From Pseudomonas salomonii (GTDB lineage Bacteria > Pseudomonadota > Gammaproteobacteria > Pseudomonadales > Pseudomonadaceae): 64,000 bases of DNA. The notes under the pieces were generated by a model. The model ran no database searches and had not been told where the DNA came from. It saw nothing but the letters and a program-made list of their open reading frames with translations. Both the position numbers and the translations under genes were made by a program. Each line of letters starts with the position of its first letter. The first letter of the stretch is position 1. The stretch covers positions 124,001 through 188,000 of the forward strand of contig NZ_FNOX01000014.1 in the NCBI RefSeq assembly GCF_900107155.1. Direction: 5' to 3'. This document shows, in pieces, positions 44,382-54,097 of the stretch.

Positions 44382-46931
44382 ATGCGCACACTGCCGATTT
44401 TTTTGACTTCCCTGGGTATCACGTTGATGGCGGCTTGGCCGCTGCCGTCGCTTGGCGCCTGCACGATCAACCTCACCGCCGGCAATGACACCTCAACCTG
44501 CGACAGCGGCGGCGCGCCGGGCTTTACCGACACGGCCGGCAACAACACGCTGAACCTCAGCGGCAGCGGCACCCTTAATGGCGATGTCACCTTCGGTGCC
44601 GGCAACGACTCGGTAGAGATCAACGGTGCGACAGCTGCAATCAATGGGATGCTGAACCAGGGTGACGGTGAGAATACTTTTCGCCTGACCCTGGGCACTG
44701 TCACGGGGTCCATCACCCAAGGAGATGGCGCTGATCGGGTACAGATCAGCGGTGGGCAGGCGGGGGCGATCATCCAGGGCGGGGGTATCGACAATTTTGT
44801 CATGAGCGGTGGAACCATCGAATCCTTGGCCCAAGGCGATGGACATGACACTTTTACCCTGACCGGAGGCACCATCAAGGGCGCCTTTGAAGACGGCGAT
44901 CAAGCCTTGATGACCGGCGGCACCATCGGCCGAGTCGACATGAAACTCGATAACAACGTCTTCGATATGCGCGGCGGAACCATCGTCGGCAACCTGGTCA
45001 CAGGGCTTGGCCGGGACACCATTCTCGTGTCGGGCACCAGCACCATCGGTGGCAACATCAGCACCAGCGCCGGCGTAGATCTGATTCAGATCAGTGGTGG
45101 CAGGGTCAACGGCCAGATCCTCACCAGCTTCGGCGCCGATCAGTTCATCTGGACCGATGGGGGAACCCTCAACGGGGCAGTTCTCATGGGCGCCGACGAT
45201 GATACCGCTCTGCTGAAAAACCTCAGCGAAACCGTGTTGGCCTCCAACCCCCAGCTGGACGGTGGCCTGGGTAACGACACCCTGACCTTTGACGCCACAC
45301 AAACCCGTGCCCCGAACCGCTACACCGGCTGGGAACGGGTGTTGTTAGTCAATAGATCAGCCCTGACATTAGGCGGCGTATTTGTGTTGGGAGGCAGCGA
45401 CACCGGTACCGGCGCAATGAGCATCGATGCAACGAGCCGGTTGAACGTGACCACCGGCACCCTCTCACCCTTCACGGCCGGGCAATTGGCGAGCTTGAAC
45501 AACGCCGGACTGATCGACATGACCAGCGACAGTTCCAGCGCCGCCGACAGTTTGACGGTCAACGGCAATTACCTGGGCACGGGTGGCCGACTTGCACTGC
45601 AAACGGTGTTGGGCGCGGATAACTCCGCCAGCGACAAACTGGTGGTCAGCCACGGCACCCTGCAAGGCACCACGGCGATCAGCATCACCAACCTGGGCGG
45701 TGCAGGGGCATTGACCGTGCAGGATGGCATTGAGGTGGTGCAGGCAACCCAGGGCGCCACCAGCAGCGTCGGTGCCTTCTCGCTGGCAGGCCCCGTGTCT
45801 GCCGGTGCATTTGACTATCACTTGTTTAAAGGCGGCGTGACCGCAGGTACCGAGCAAAATTACTACCTGCGCTCTACTGTGCCTGCCATCCCCACACCCG
45901 GTGCGGTGATAGCGGCGCCCGCCCCAGCGCCTGGCACACCGGCATTGCCACCCAGCTCGGGCAGCGCTGCCATCCCCCTCTACCGCGCCGAAGTGCCGGT
46001 TTACTCGGTGCTCTTTGAGGCCGCCGAGCAAATCGTGCAAGGCATGCTGGGGACTTACCACGAACGCGTGGGCGATCAGCGCCAGCAGCAACAAACCGGA
46101 GTTTTCCCCACGGGCTGGGCCAGGGTGTATGGCGGCAACAGTCGCCAAAGCTTCGCCGGAACGGTCAGCCCGACGCTGGACAGCTCAGTGTCGGCGTTTC
46201 AGGTGGGCAGCGACCTGTACGCCACCACCACGGACAGCGGCCAGGCTCATCGAGTCGGCTTTTTTGTCGGTTACAGCCGTTTGCAAGGTGACGTCAAGGG
46301 TTTCAACGGTGGCTTCCAGGGCAAGGATGCGGGCAGCCTCACCTTGCGCGGCGACAGCCTGGGCGTCTACTGGACACTGATCGGCGCCAACCGCGCTTAT
46401 CTGGACCTGGTGGTGATGGGCACTCGTTTCACAGGCAACAATGAGTCCGACCGGGGCATCAAGATGAAAACCAAAGGCAGCAATGCACTGGCGTCCGCCG
46501 AGGTGGGCTGGCCATCTACCGTGAGCGCACACTGGGAACTGGAGCCACAAGCCCAGCTCATCGTCGACCGCACCCGACTGGACAGCCAGCAAGACCGGAT
46601 CTCCGCCGTCACCTACGACGCCGACACCCACCTCACCACCCGCCTGGGTGCCCGCCTGCGCGGCAGTTATGAGCTGCGTGGCATGCCGCTGCAGCCGTAT
46701 GTGCGCGCCAACGTCTGGCATGCCCGCGCCGGCACCAACACCCTAAGATTCGACGATGCTACCGACATAGACACCGAGCAAAAATCGACCACGCTGGACC
46801 TCAACCTCGGCGCCACCTTGACCGTTGCCCAAGGCATCAGCCTGTACGGCCAACTGGGCTACAACCGCAACCTGGACAGCAACGCGCTGAATGGTCGCCA
46901 AGGCACACTGGGGCTTCGAATGGATTTCTGA
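44382..46931 (+). CDS. Type Va autotransporter
   Basis: This 849-residue surface protein has a signal peptide (residues 1-26, PLPSLGA). Its beta-helical passenger (about 27-520) is built from short repeats of the type GGTI.G....GDG.D.F.L, and is followed by a proline/alanine linker (PTPGAVIAAPAPAPGTPALP). A C-terminal 12-strand beta-barrel (about 570-849) ends in ...RMDF, the aromatic end needed for BAM insertion. No protease or lipase active site is seen in the passenger. It may be an adhesin. The upstream gap carries structured DNA. Confidence 0.87.
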   Translation: MRTLPIFLTSLGITLMAAWPLPSLGACTINLTAGNDTSTCDSGGAPGFTDTAGNNTLNLSGSGTLNGDVTFGAGNDSVEINGATAAINGMLNQGDGENTFRLTLGTVTGSITQGDGADRVQISGGQAGAIIQGGGIDNFVMSGGTIESLAQGDGHDTFTLTGGTIKGAFEDGDQALMTGGTIGRVDMKLDNNVFDMRGGTIVGNLVTGLGRDTILVSGTSTIGGNISTSAGVDLIQISGGRVNGQILTSFGADQFIWTDGGTLNGAVLMGADDDTALLKNLSETVLASNPQLDGGLGNDTLTFDATQTRAPNRYTGWERVLLVNRSALTLGGVFVLGGSDTGTGAMSIDATSRLNVTTGTLSPFTAGQLASLNNAGLIDMTSDSSSAADSLTVNGNYLGTGGRLALQTVLGADNSASDKLVVSHGTLQGTTAISITNLGGAGALTVQDGIEVVQATQGATSSVGAFSLAGPVSAGAFDYHLFKGGVTAGTEQNYYLRSTVPAIPTPGAVIAAPAPAPGTPALPPSSGSAAIPLYRAEVPVYSVLFEAAEQIVQGMLGTYHERVGDQRQQQQTGVFPTGWARVYGGNSRQSFAGTVSPTLDSSVSAFQVGSDLYATTTDSGQAHRVGFFVGYSRLQGDVKGFNGGFQGKDAGSLTLRGDSLGVYWTLIGANRAYLDLVVMGTRFTGNNESDRGIKMKTKGSNALASAEVGWPSTVSAHWELEPQAQLIVDRTRLDSQQDRISAVTYDADTHLTTRLGARLRGSYELRGMPLQPYVRANVWHARAGTNTLRFDDATDIDTEQKSTTLDLNLGATLTVAQGISLYGQLGYNRNLDSNALNGRQGTLGLRMDF

Positions 46932-46941
46932 TCCGCGTAGG

Positions 46942-46976
46942 TGTATCGCACTGTGTACAGAACGCGTTGCGATACA
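46942..46976. promoter_or_regulatory. Inverted-repeat operator candidate upstream of the hydrolase gene
   Basis: TGTATCGCA (46942-46950) and its exact reverse complement TGCGATACA (46968-46976) flank 17 bases that include CTGTGTACAG, itself nearly palindromic. This looks like a repressor operator, perhaps TetR-type, about 95 bases before the hydrolase ATG. A terminator role for the autotransporter gene is less likely since no U-tract follows. Confidence 0.45.
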
Positions 46977-47070
46977 CAGTGTTTAACCCATGCCACTTCC
47001 TGAAACACAGCCGACACAGCACGACGTTCAACTGAGCACAAGGCACACATCAAGCCCAAGGAGGCTCGCC

Positions 47071-48090
47071 ATGCACGCTCAGTTGAAACGCCGTCCACTT
47101 TTCCTCGCCTTTGCCCTGTTGCCCTTCGCTGCCGTGGGCATGGCCCATGCCGAGATGCCCGAGCCGCAACCCGCGGCAGCGCAGTACCCAGCCGGTTTCG
47201 GCACGCTCAAGCACATCAGGGCCGGCCTGCTGGATGTAGCCTACGCCGAGGTCGGCCCGGCCAATGGCCAAGTGGTGATTCTGCTGCATGGCTGGCCCTA
47301 CGATATCGACAGCTACGCCAACGTCGCGCCGCTGTTGGCCGCCAAGGGCTATCGCGTGTTGATCCCGTATGCCCGTGGTTATGGCGACACGCGTTTTCTG
47401 TCGGATAAGACCCCGCGCAACGGTGAACCGGCAGCGTTGGCCCAGGATGTGATCGACTTCATGGACGCGCTGAAGATCCGGCAAGCGGTGCTGGGCGGTT
47501 ATGACTGGGGTGCACGTTCGGCGGATATTGTCTCGGCGCTGTGGCCCGAACGCGTGAAGGCGTTGGTGTCCGTCAGTGGCTACCTGATCGGTAACCAGGC
47601 CGCCGGCAAAAAACCGCTGCCACCCACAGCGGAATTGCAGTGGTGGTACCAGTTCTACTTCGCCACCGAACGCGGCGCCGCCGGTTACCAGAAAAACACC
47701 CACGATTTCGCCAAGCTGATCTGGCAGACCGCCTCGCCGAAGTGGGCCTTTGACGACGCCACCTTCGAGCGCAGCGCCAAAGGCCTGGACAACCCCGATC
47801 ACGTGGCCATCACGGTGTTCAACTACCGCTGGCGCCTCGGCCTGGTGCAGGGCGAAGCGCAATACGCGGCCCTGCAGCGAACACTGGCGCAGTCGCCGAG
47901 CATCGGCGTGCCGACCATCACCCTTGAAGGCGACGCCAACGGTGCGCCGCACCCGCTACCCGAGGACTACGCCAAACGTTTTACCGGCAAGTACCAGTTC
48001 CGTCTGGTCAGCGGCGGCATCGGCCATAACCTGCCGCAAGAAGCGCCGGCAGCGTTTGCCAAGGCCGTGATAGACGCCGACCAGCTGTGA
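47071..48090 (+). CDS. Exported alpha/beta hydrolase, epoxide-hydrolase-like
   Basis: This 339-residue protein has a Sec signal (residues 1-27, GMAHA). The fold shows the oxyanion motif HGWP (73-76), an Asp nucleophile Asp145 in GGYDWGARSADI, and the C-terminal histidine in GGIGHNLPQEAP. An aspartate nucleophile with HGxP is the pattern of epoxide hydrolases and dehalogenases, not esterases. I chose ATG 47071, preceded by AAGGAGG at 47058-47064; the longer frame from 46990 would spoil the signal peptide. The substrate is unknown. CIF-like periplasmic epoxide hydrolases of Pseudomonas are a comparable case. Confidence 0.78.
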   Translation: MHAQLKRRPLFLAFALLPFAAVGMAHAEMPEPQPAAAQYPAGFGTLKHIRAGLLDVAYAEVGPANGQVVILLHGWPYDIDSYANVAPLLAAKGYRVLIPYARGYGDTRFLSDKTPRNGEPAALAQDVIDFMDALKIRQAVLGGYDWGARSADIVSALWPERVKALVSVSGYLIGNQAAGKKPLPPTAELQWWYQFYFATERGAAGYQKNTHDFAKLIWQTASPKWAFDDATFERSAKGLDNPDHVAITVFNYRWRLGLVQGEAQYAALQRTLAQSPSIGVPTITLEGDANGAPHPLPEDYAKRFTGKYQFRLVSGGIGHNLPQEAPAAFAKAVIDADQL

Positions 48091-48183
48091 CGGTTCTAGC
48101 CATATGCCACTCTGGAAAATGTGAAATTTTTGTTAACTATGCCTCCCCAAAGGCTTTTTTGCTTCGCACCGATCCGCCACACT

Positions 48184-48202
48184 AATGCGAATAATTATCA
48201 AC
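48184..48202 (+). promoter_or_regulatory. Fur box upstream of the TonB-dependent receptor
   Basis: AATGCGAATAATTATCAAC matches the common form of Fur sites in pseudomonads (core GAATAATTATC). It lies about 50-65 bases before the receptor ATG, so iron-Fur should repress the gene. Confidence 0.7.
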
Positions 48203-48248
48203 AGATTTATTATTAGCCAGGGACGGCGTTCAGGGGAGACTCCGTTTC

Positions 48249-50411
48249 ATGTCTGTACAACTTCATGGTGGCAAAGCTTTTACACCCAGTTTGATGGCGT
48301 TGGCGGTTTGTCTTGCCACCTCACCTGCGGCCTTCGCCGCCGACGCGCAACAGCCGCCAGAGGTGGTTGAGCTGGGTGCGACGCAGATCAACACTGAGCA
48401 AGTCCTCGGTGCGACGACCGAAGGCAGCCAGTCCTACACCACCGGCTCGATGGCAACCGCGACCAAACTGCCGCTTACCCTGCGTGAAACCCCGCAAGCG
48501 GTCACGGTCATTACCCGTCAGCGGATGGACGACCAGGCGATGACCAGCATCAACGACGTGGTAAAAGCCACGCCAGGTCTGTTCCTGAATTTCTCCAGTG
48601 GCCCTGGGCGGGAATCCTATACCTCACGTGGTTTCGACATCGACAACCTGATGTATGACGGCATCCCCACCGGCTATAACGGCGTTTCAGTCGGCGCCCA
48701 GCCGAACCTGGCAATGTTCGACCGCGTCGAGATCGTGCGCGGCGCCACCGGTTTGGTGACTGGCGCAGGCAACCCTTCGGCGGCCATCAACCTGATACGC
48801 AAGCGACCACTGGACGAGCAGAAGGTCACCCTCACCGGCGCCGCCGGCAGCTGGGACGACTACCGTGGCGAGCTGGACGCCTCCAGCCCACTCAATGACA
48901 GCGGCACTTGGCGCGGCCGGGTTGTGACTTCTTACCGTGATGCCAATGGTTTTATCGACAAAGCCAAGGAAGACCATGGCCTGTTCTATGCCGTCACCGA
49001 GGCAGACCTCAGCGAAGACACCACTTTGACCCTCGGTTTCTCGAACCAAAAGGACAAAACCAACTATTTCTGGGGTTCTTCGATGGTCGGCCAGGACGGC
49101 CATCACTTGAACCTGCCGCGCTCCTACAACCCAGGGACCAGCTGGGAGAACAAGGACCAGGAGATCAACACGGTGTTTGCCGAGCTGCGTCAGCGCCTGG
49201 CCAACGACTGGAAACTGCAGATCAACGCCAACTACGCTGAGCAGGACGCGCTGTTTTCGGGCTCCTATCAGTCGCGCTGGGTCAATAACACCCTGGCGCG
49301 CACGGTCTACCAGGCCTCTTACGATGAAGACCAGGCCGGCGTCGACGCCTTCGCCAGCGGCCCCTTTCAGGCCTTCGGGCGTACCCACGAATTGGTGGTC
49401 GGCGCCAGCCGCCGCATCTATGACATGACCACCCACAACTACAGCCCGTACAACTTGAACTGGCCGCTGACGGCGGGCAAACCGGATTTCGTCCACACCA
49501 CCAACGACCGCGACGTCACCACCCAGGACGGCGTCTACCTCACCACACGCCTGAGCCTGGCCGACCCGTTGAAGCTGATCCTCGGCGCCCGTCTGGACTG
49601 GTATGACTACGATGCCCATGGCAGCAACGATGGCGATTACCATGTAACGCGCAACCTCACCCGCTACGCCGGACTTATCTACGATCTGGACGACCACCAC
49701 TCGGTGTATGTCAGCTACAGCGACATCTTTACCCCGCAGAGTGACAAGGACAGCACCGGCACACCGCTCAAACCGATTGTCGGCAAGAATTATGAGGTCG
49801 GTATCAAGGGCGAATACCTGGGCGGCGCATTGAATGCGAGCGTCGCGCTGTTTCGTGTAGACCAGGAAAACCGTGCCGTGGCGGTGGTGGTACCGAACTG
49901 CCCGCAGGCATCCTGCGCGATAGCCTCAGGCGAAATTCGCAGCCAGGGTATCGACATGGAACTGCAGGGCGCATTGACCCCCAATTGGCAGGTTGGCGGC
50001 GGCTACACCTATGCGCGCACCCACACCATCAAGGATGACGCCAACCCGCAAAATGTTAACAAACAGTTCGACACCGACATCCCGGAACACTTGTTCAAAC
50101 TGACCACCAACTACCACTTCCAGGGCGCTCTGGAAAAACTCCGCATAGGCGGCAACGTCTACTGGCAAAGCCGTTTGTACAACGACTTCAAAGTCGCGGA
50201 CGGCAGCACCTACCGCCTCAAGCAAGGCGCCTATGCCGTGACCGACCTGATGGCTGGCTACCAGGTCAACCAGCATCTGGACCTGCAGCTCAATGCCAAC
50301 AACATCTTTGATCGCACCTATTACCAGTCCATCTCCAACTCCGTGAGCTACGGCGGTGACTCCTACGGCGCCCCGCGCAATATGATGGTGACCGCCAAAT
50401 ATAGCTTCTGA
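48249..50411 (+). CDS. TonB-dependent ferric-siderophore receptor (FhuE type)
   Basis: This 720-residue outer-membrane receptor has a signal peptide (about 1-32, AAFAA), a TonB-box-like start (PPEVVELGATQIN), and a plug domain (about 75-190: LRETPQAVTVITRQRMDDQA, RGFDIDNLMYDGIPTGYNG, ERVEIVRGATGLVTGAGNPS). The 22-strand barrel ends in ...TAKYSF. Plug and barrel order closely follow FhuE, which takes up coprogen, rhodotorulate and other hydroxamates. There is no N-terminal signalling domain, so it is not a sigma/anti-sigma transducer. The upstream Fur box fits. The precise siderophore is unknown. Confidence 0.87.
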   Translation: MSVQLHGGKAFTPSLMALAVCLATSPAAFAADAQQPPEVVELGATQINTEQVLGATTEGSQSYTTGSMATATKLPLTLRETPQAVTVITRQRMDDQAMTSINDVVKATPGLFLNFSSGPGRESYTSRGFDIDNLMYDGIPTGYNGVSVGAQPNLAMFDRVEIVRGATGLVTGAGNPSAAINLIRKRPLDEQKVTLTGAAGSWDDYRGELDASSPLNDSGTWRGRVVTSYRDANGFIDKAKEDHGLFYAVTEADLSEDTTLTLGFSNQKDKTNYFWGSSMVGQDGHHLNLPRSYNPGTSWENKDQEINTVFAELRQRLANDWKLQINANYAEQDALFSGSYQSRWVNNTLARTVYQASYDEDQAGVDAFASGPFQAFGRTHELVVGASRRIYDMTTHNYSPYNLNWPLTAGKPDFVHTTNDRDVTTQDGVYLTTRLSLADPLKLILGARLDWYDYDAHGSNDGDYHVTRNLTRYAGLIYDLDDHHSVYVSYSDIFTPQSDKDSTGTPLKPIVGKNYEVGIKGEYLGGALNASVALFRVDQENRAVAVVVPNCPQASCAIASGEIRSQGIDMELQGALTPNWQVGGGYTYARTHTIKDDANPQNVNKQFDTDIPEHLFKLTTNYHFQGALEKLRIGGNVYWQSRLYNDFKVADGSTYRLKQGAYAVTDLMAGYQVNQHLDLQLNANNIFDRTYYQSISNSVSYGGDSYGAPRNMMVTAKYSF

Positions 50412-50426
50412 TCCTGTTTGTATTTT

Positions 50427-50448
50427 CGGTCGCCCACTCGGGCGACCG
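50427..50448 (+). terminator. Terminator-like hairpin after the receptor gene
   Basis: CGGTCGCCC pairs with GGGCGACCG around a 4-base loop, 15 bases after the stop. The following U-tract is weak (CTCTT). Confidence 0.6.
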
Positions 50449-50596
50449 CTCTTAAGTCTTCCTGTCCACTGCCGATAACGATTTGTTACAGCTGATCCGG
50501 CAAAAAAACCCTGATACCTGCTTTGCTTTTTACCGGCGGCCCATCGTGGCACGCCGCATGCTTTGTTCCTGGCTCGACCACATGGAGTAAAAGTGA

Positions 50597-52090
50597 ATGC
50601 CCGCACGCGCACGCTTCCTGGAGCACTACCGCAAAGCCGACCGCATCATGCTGGCGTTGATCTGGCTGATGTTTCTATTCTCCCTGGGCCTGGCCTTCTG
50701 GCACGACACCTGGCTGCAAGCCGTGCTCGTCGGCGGCGGCGCCAGTGTGGTGCTTACCCTGCTCTATCGCGCCCTCAGTGGCACCCGTTTGATGCGCTGT
50801 TTGCTCGGCGCCGGCCTGATGGTCATGGCCGCGCTGCAGATCAACCAGGCGCAGGGCCTGATCGAAGCGCACTTCGGTATCTTCGCGCTGCTGGCGGTGT
50901 TGACGTTTTACCGCGACTGGCTGCCGATCCTGGTGGCCGCAGTGACCATCGCCGTCCACCACGTGGTGTTTCACGCGTTGCAGCACCAGGGTTTCCCGGT
51001 GTTTGTGATGGACCATCATGGCGGCTGGAACATGGTGTTCGTGCACGCCTTTTACGTAGTGATGGAGACGGTCGCCCTGCTCTACCTCGCCATTCATAGC
51101 CAGGCCGAGGCGGTCGAAAGCCAGGAGATGCTGGAAAAAATGCTCGCCGTGACCTCCCAGCTCACCGTTGAAACCGCCCAGGGTGAAGGCAAGGCGCATG
51201 TGTCCCTGGCCAAGCGTTTCGACCACTTCCTGCAGCAGATCACCCACCTGATCGATGGCGTGACCCGTGACTCCCAGGGTCTCGGCCAACTCGGACAGGC
51301 GTTGGCCAGCGCCAGCGGCACCCTGGAAACCGGTGCCCGCCATCAGTTGGCGCAAATCAACCAGATGACCGGCTCCATGCAGCGCATGGAAGACGCCACC
51401 GGCCACATTACCCTGCACGTGGAACAAGCCGTGGAACATGCGGGCAAGGCCAGCCAACAGATTGCACGAGGCCAGGACAGTGTCGGTCGCGCCCAGCATG
51501 AAATCACCCAATTGGCCTCACGTATCAACGGCACCAATGAGACGGTGCAAGGCCTGGCCACGCAAGCCGAACAGATCGGCTCGGTACTCGAAGTGATCAG
51601 CAGCATCGCCAATCAGACCAACCTGTTGGCGCTCAACGCCGCCATCGAAGCCGCTCGCGCCGGCGAGCAAGGCCGAGGTTTTGCGGTGGTCGCCGACGAG
51701 GTCCGCAGCCTGGCGCAACGCACCGCCGTCTCCACCCAGGAAATCAAACAGATCATCGAGGGCCTGCAACACGGCAGCCGCCAGGCCGTCGAGGCGATGC
51801 ACGACAGTCAGGCCGGCGTGGCGCGCTGTGTGCAGGACAGCCAACTGGCGGTGGAAATGTTACAGGCCGTAGGTGCCGACATCGCGCATATCGACGAGCT
51901 GAACGGACGAATCGTGACGACCACTCGCGAACAGACCTCGGCCAACCTGGAGATAGTCGGGCGCCTGCAGTCTGTGCAGAGCATTGCACAAAGCACCGCG
52001 GATGATGTGGAAACCCTGGCGCGCAGCAGTGAGCGGTTGCCGCCGATCGCGGTAAGGCTGGATGCGTTGGGGAGGAGGTTTCATCCGTGA
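50597..52090 (+). CDS. Chemoreceptor with histidine-rich multi-span membrane sensor
   Basis: This 497-residue protein has no periplasmic sensor domain. The N-terminal 175 residues contain about five or six spans with many histidines: FWHDTW, IEAHFGIFALL, IAVHHVVFHALQHQG, MDHHGGWN and VFVHAFYVV. The rest is a cytoplasmic methyl-accepting signalling domain with the conserved tip at about 334-375 (ANQTNLLALNAAIEAARAGE). The histidines could bind haem or a metal, giving an energy or redox sensor; this is inferred. GGAG at 50584-50587 precedes the ATG. Confidence 0.82.
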   Translation: MPARARFLEHYRKADRIMLALIWLMFLFSLGLAFWHDTWLQAVLVGGGASVVLTLLYRALSGTRLMRCLLGAGLMVMAALQINQAQGLIEAHFGIFALLAVLTFYRDWLPILVAAVTIAVHHVVFHALQHQGFPVFVMDHHGGWNMVFVHAFYVVMETVALLYLAIHSQAEAVESQEMLEKMLAVTSQLTVETAQGEGKAHVSLAKRFDHFLQQITHLIDGVTRDSQGLGQLGQALASASGTLETGARHQLAQINQMTGSMQRMEDATGHITLHVEQAVEHAGKASQQIARGQDSVGRAQHEITQLASRINGTNETVQGLATQAEQIGSVLEVISSIANQTNLLALNAAIEAARAGEQGRGFAVVADEVRSLAQRTAVSTQEIKQIIEGLQHGSRQAVEAMHDSQAGVARCVQDSQLAVEMLQAVGADIAHIDELNGRIVTTTREQTSANLEIVGRLQSVQSIAQSTADDVETLARSSERLPPIAVRLDALGRRFHP

Positions 52091-52213
52091 CGATTGCCGT
52101 TGATGCCGTGTTGCTGCGGCCATAACGCTGTCACACCGAGCGAGGTTCAACGCATAGCTAGCCACACGAATCATGATGATCCATCGCCAAAATAATGGCA
52201 TAGTGATATCATC

Positions 52214-52245
52214 AAAAAATCACCTCTGCCTTCCAGCAAAGGTGA
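52214..52245 (-). terminator. Minus-strand terminator-like hairpin upstream of the DUF2971 module
   Basis: On the minus strand TCACCTTTGC pairs imperfectly (two internal mismatches) with GCAGAGGTGA and is followed by six T. No minus-strand gene ends here, so its purpose is unclear. Confidence 0.35.
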
Positions 52246-52326
52246 CGAATAACTGCGTGCTTTTTCAAGAGCCCTCTCTATCGCGCAGAATGCCTGCTTA
52301 AGAAAATACAGTTGAAAGGACGCACG

Positions 52327-52596
52327 ATGAGAAATCAAAGCCGGAAGATTGAAATCTTCCTAAAGGATGGCTTCCAAGTCGGCACTATCAAGGCTGGCGA
52401 TGTTGATACGGTGTTAAGAGCAATCGAAGGACACTCAGCGCCGTCGCCAATTATATTTAAACAGGGCGATGACGTATTGAAAGGGGTGTACTCGGAAATC
52501 ACCTCAGGTTTAATCGTGCCCTTGGACCAGGTCCGCACGCAATACTTCCATAAAGAACAAATCCTGGTGTACGCCAAGGGTGTAAATCTTTTTTAG
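52327..52596 (+). CDS. Hypothetical protein, 89 aa, partner of the DUF2971 gene
   Basis: I do not recognise this gene. The protein MRNQSRKIEIFLKDGFQVGT onward is soluble and mostly beta, with conserved-looking KGVYSEITSGLIVPLDQVRT. An AAAGGA site precedes ATG 52327; a TTG at 52312 is less likely. Only 78 bases separate it from the DUF2971 gene on the same strand, and both are AT-richer than the surroundings, suggesting a small acquired module. Confidence 0.55.
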   Translation: MRNQSRKIEIFLKDGFQVGTIKAGDVDTVLRAIEGHSAPSPIIFKQGDDVLKGVYSEITSGLIVPLDQVRTQYFHKEQILVYAKGVNLF

Positions 52597-52674
52597 CCTG
52601 CTCATTACAGCAACACCCCACTGTTCCAGTGGCGAATTCACCTGCATTCCCCAGGGAAAGACAAAGGATTGACA

Positions 52675-53781
52675 ATGCCTATCTTCAAATATTACCGGCC
52701 CAACCACTATTTTGAAAAAGCCATTCGTTATAATGAGCTTTACTTTTCTGCCAACCATGAATTGAACGACCCCAATGATCTTAAGGCAACCTACTACTTC
52801 GAAGACAGCCCTGAGTTGTGGAAGCGTCTACTCTCGTCAGACTCGATTAGCCCGGTATGGAATATTTCACTGCATGTATCATGCAATGACGACGAATTAA
52901 TCTCGCAACTGAACAGTTTATTTAAAGACGTTGAAATCGATTCACTGACGGGTTCAGTACGCGAAACAATCAAAAGCAAAGAGCCAGAACTCAAGGACCT
53001 GTTTGAACGCTCGATCATTGACAACACTGAACATAACGACTCCGACTTTTCACAGAAATCATCTAAAAAAGATCGTGCCAGCCTGTGCGTCCTGATAATA
53101 ACTGAGTTACTCGCCAGAGCAATCAATCATAATTTCTACAGCGTGTCTTTTTCAAAAAACGCTTTGGAACTGAAGATGTGGGCTCACTACGCAGATGGGT
53201 TTAAAGGTTGCGTACTGATCTACGGCGGGGCCGATGGCCCTACTATAAACCTGCGACCACACCTTATGTCTGATACGCATCAGGTCTACCCGCTGCGCGA
53301 AGTTAAATACATAGACTCAAGCAAGAAGATCCCCCTGCTGGAATGCGCAACGAAAGGCAAAGCCAAGGTGGAGGAAGCCTTCCTGCAAAAAAATTCATTT
53401 TGGGACTATGAAAGTGAACTAAGAATTTTCACCATCGAAGAAATTAAAACGCACTTCATGGCTGCCAGTGACCAAACACCGAAAAACCCGAGGCAGCGTA
53501 TTTTTCATCACGGGACAAATTTTATCGTCGGTGTCATATTTGGTCCTCGCGTTGAAGATTCCTATCAACGGGCCGTTGAAGCAACGCTGGCGAGCAACAG
53601 GCAGTACGCCGATGAAAAGCTGCCCTTCTTCTCTTTCAACACCGTTTTGGACCCGCAGGGTCGACTGGAAATAAGCACGGCCGCAAAAGTCATTGACCAG
53701 ACCCTCTTCAGGCAAATCTTTGAGCATGAAGAAAAGCAAAAATTGCTGCAGGGGCTCGGCATTATCAATGCCAGTCGGTGA
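52675..53781 (+). CDS. DUF2971 domain protein
   Basis: This 368-residue soluble protein carries the DUF2971 pattern. The N-terminal part is FKYYRPNHYFEKAIRYNELY then FSANHELNDPNDL, followed by ELKMWAHYADGFKGCVLIYG in the middle and FWDYESELRIFTIE further on. The biochemical role of the family is unknown. It is found in variable regions and has been seen near phage-defence genes. I chose ATG 52675 with AAAGGA upstream. AT-rich codon use and position beside another unknown small gene point to recent gain. Confidence 0.7.
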   Translation: MPIFKYYRPNHYFEKAIRYNELYFSANHELNDPNDLKATYYFEDSPELWKRLLSSDSISPVWNISLHVSCNDDELISQLNSLFKDVEIDSLTGSVRETIKSKEPELKDLFERSIIDNTEHNDSDFSQKSSKKDRASLCVLIITELLARAINHNFYSVSFSKNALELKMWAHYADGFKGCVLIYGGADGPTINLRPHLMSDTHQVYPLREVKYIDSSKKIPLLECATKGKAKVEEAFLQKNSFWDYESELRIFTIEEIKTHFMAASDQTPKNPRQRIFHHGTNFIVGVIFGPRVEDSYQRAVEATLASNRQYADEKLPFFSFNTVLDPQGRLEISTAAKVIDQTLFRQIFEHEEKQKLLQGLGIINASR

Positions 53782-54097
53782 GGCCAAACACTGTAAACAG
53801 GCCGTTCATCCGGCCCACGCCGAGCTCAATGAGGTTGCGCCCTCCACCGCTGGCAACCGATCAGAGTGCGCAGCTGGGTAGGTAGGAAATGAGACGGGTC
53901 TATTTTTAATCAACTACACTCGTCTTTTTCTGTTTTTTGCCCTCGCGCCGCTTTTTTACAGGTTCAAAACGATGCCTGTGACACGCGCAAAAATCACGAG
54001 TGCTTATTGAAATAACGCTCCATGCGTGTGACATGAGCGGCCTTCTCTGCACGCGTAATAACCCGGGCGATCGCATCCAGACCCGGATAAACAAGCG
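53782..54097. other. Intergenic region between convergent accessory genes
   Basis: The gap holds pyrimidine-rich stretches and no credible gene. Short open frames on either strand lack ribosome sites and family resemblance. Confidence 0.5.
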
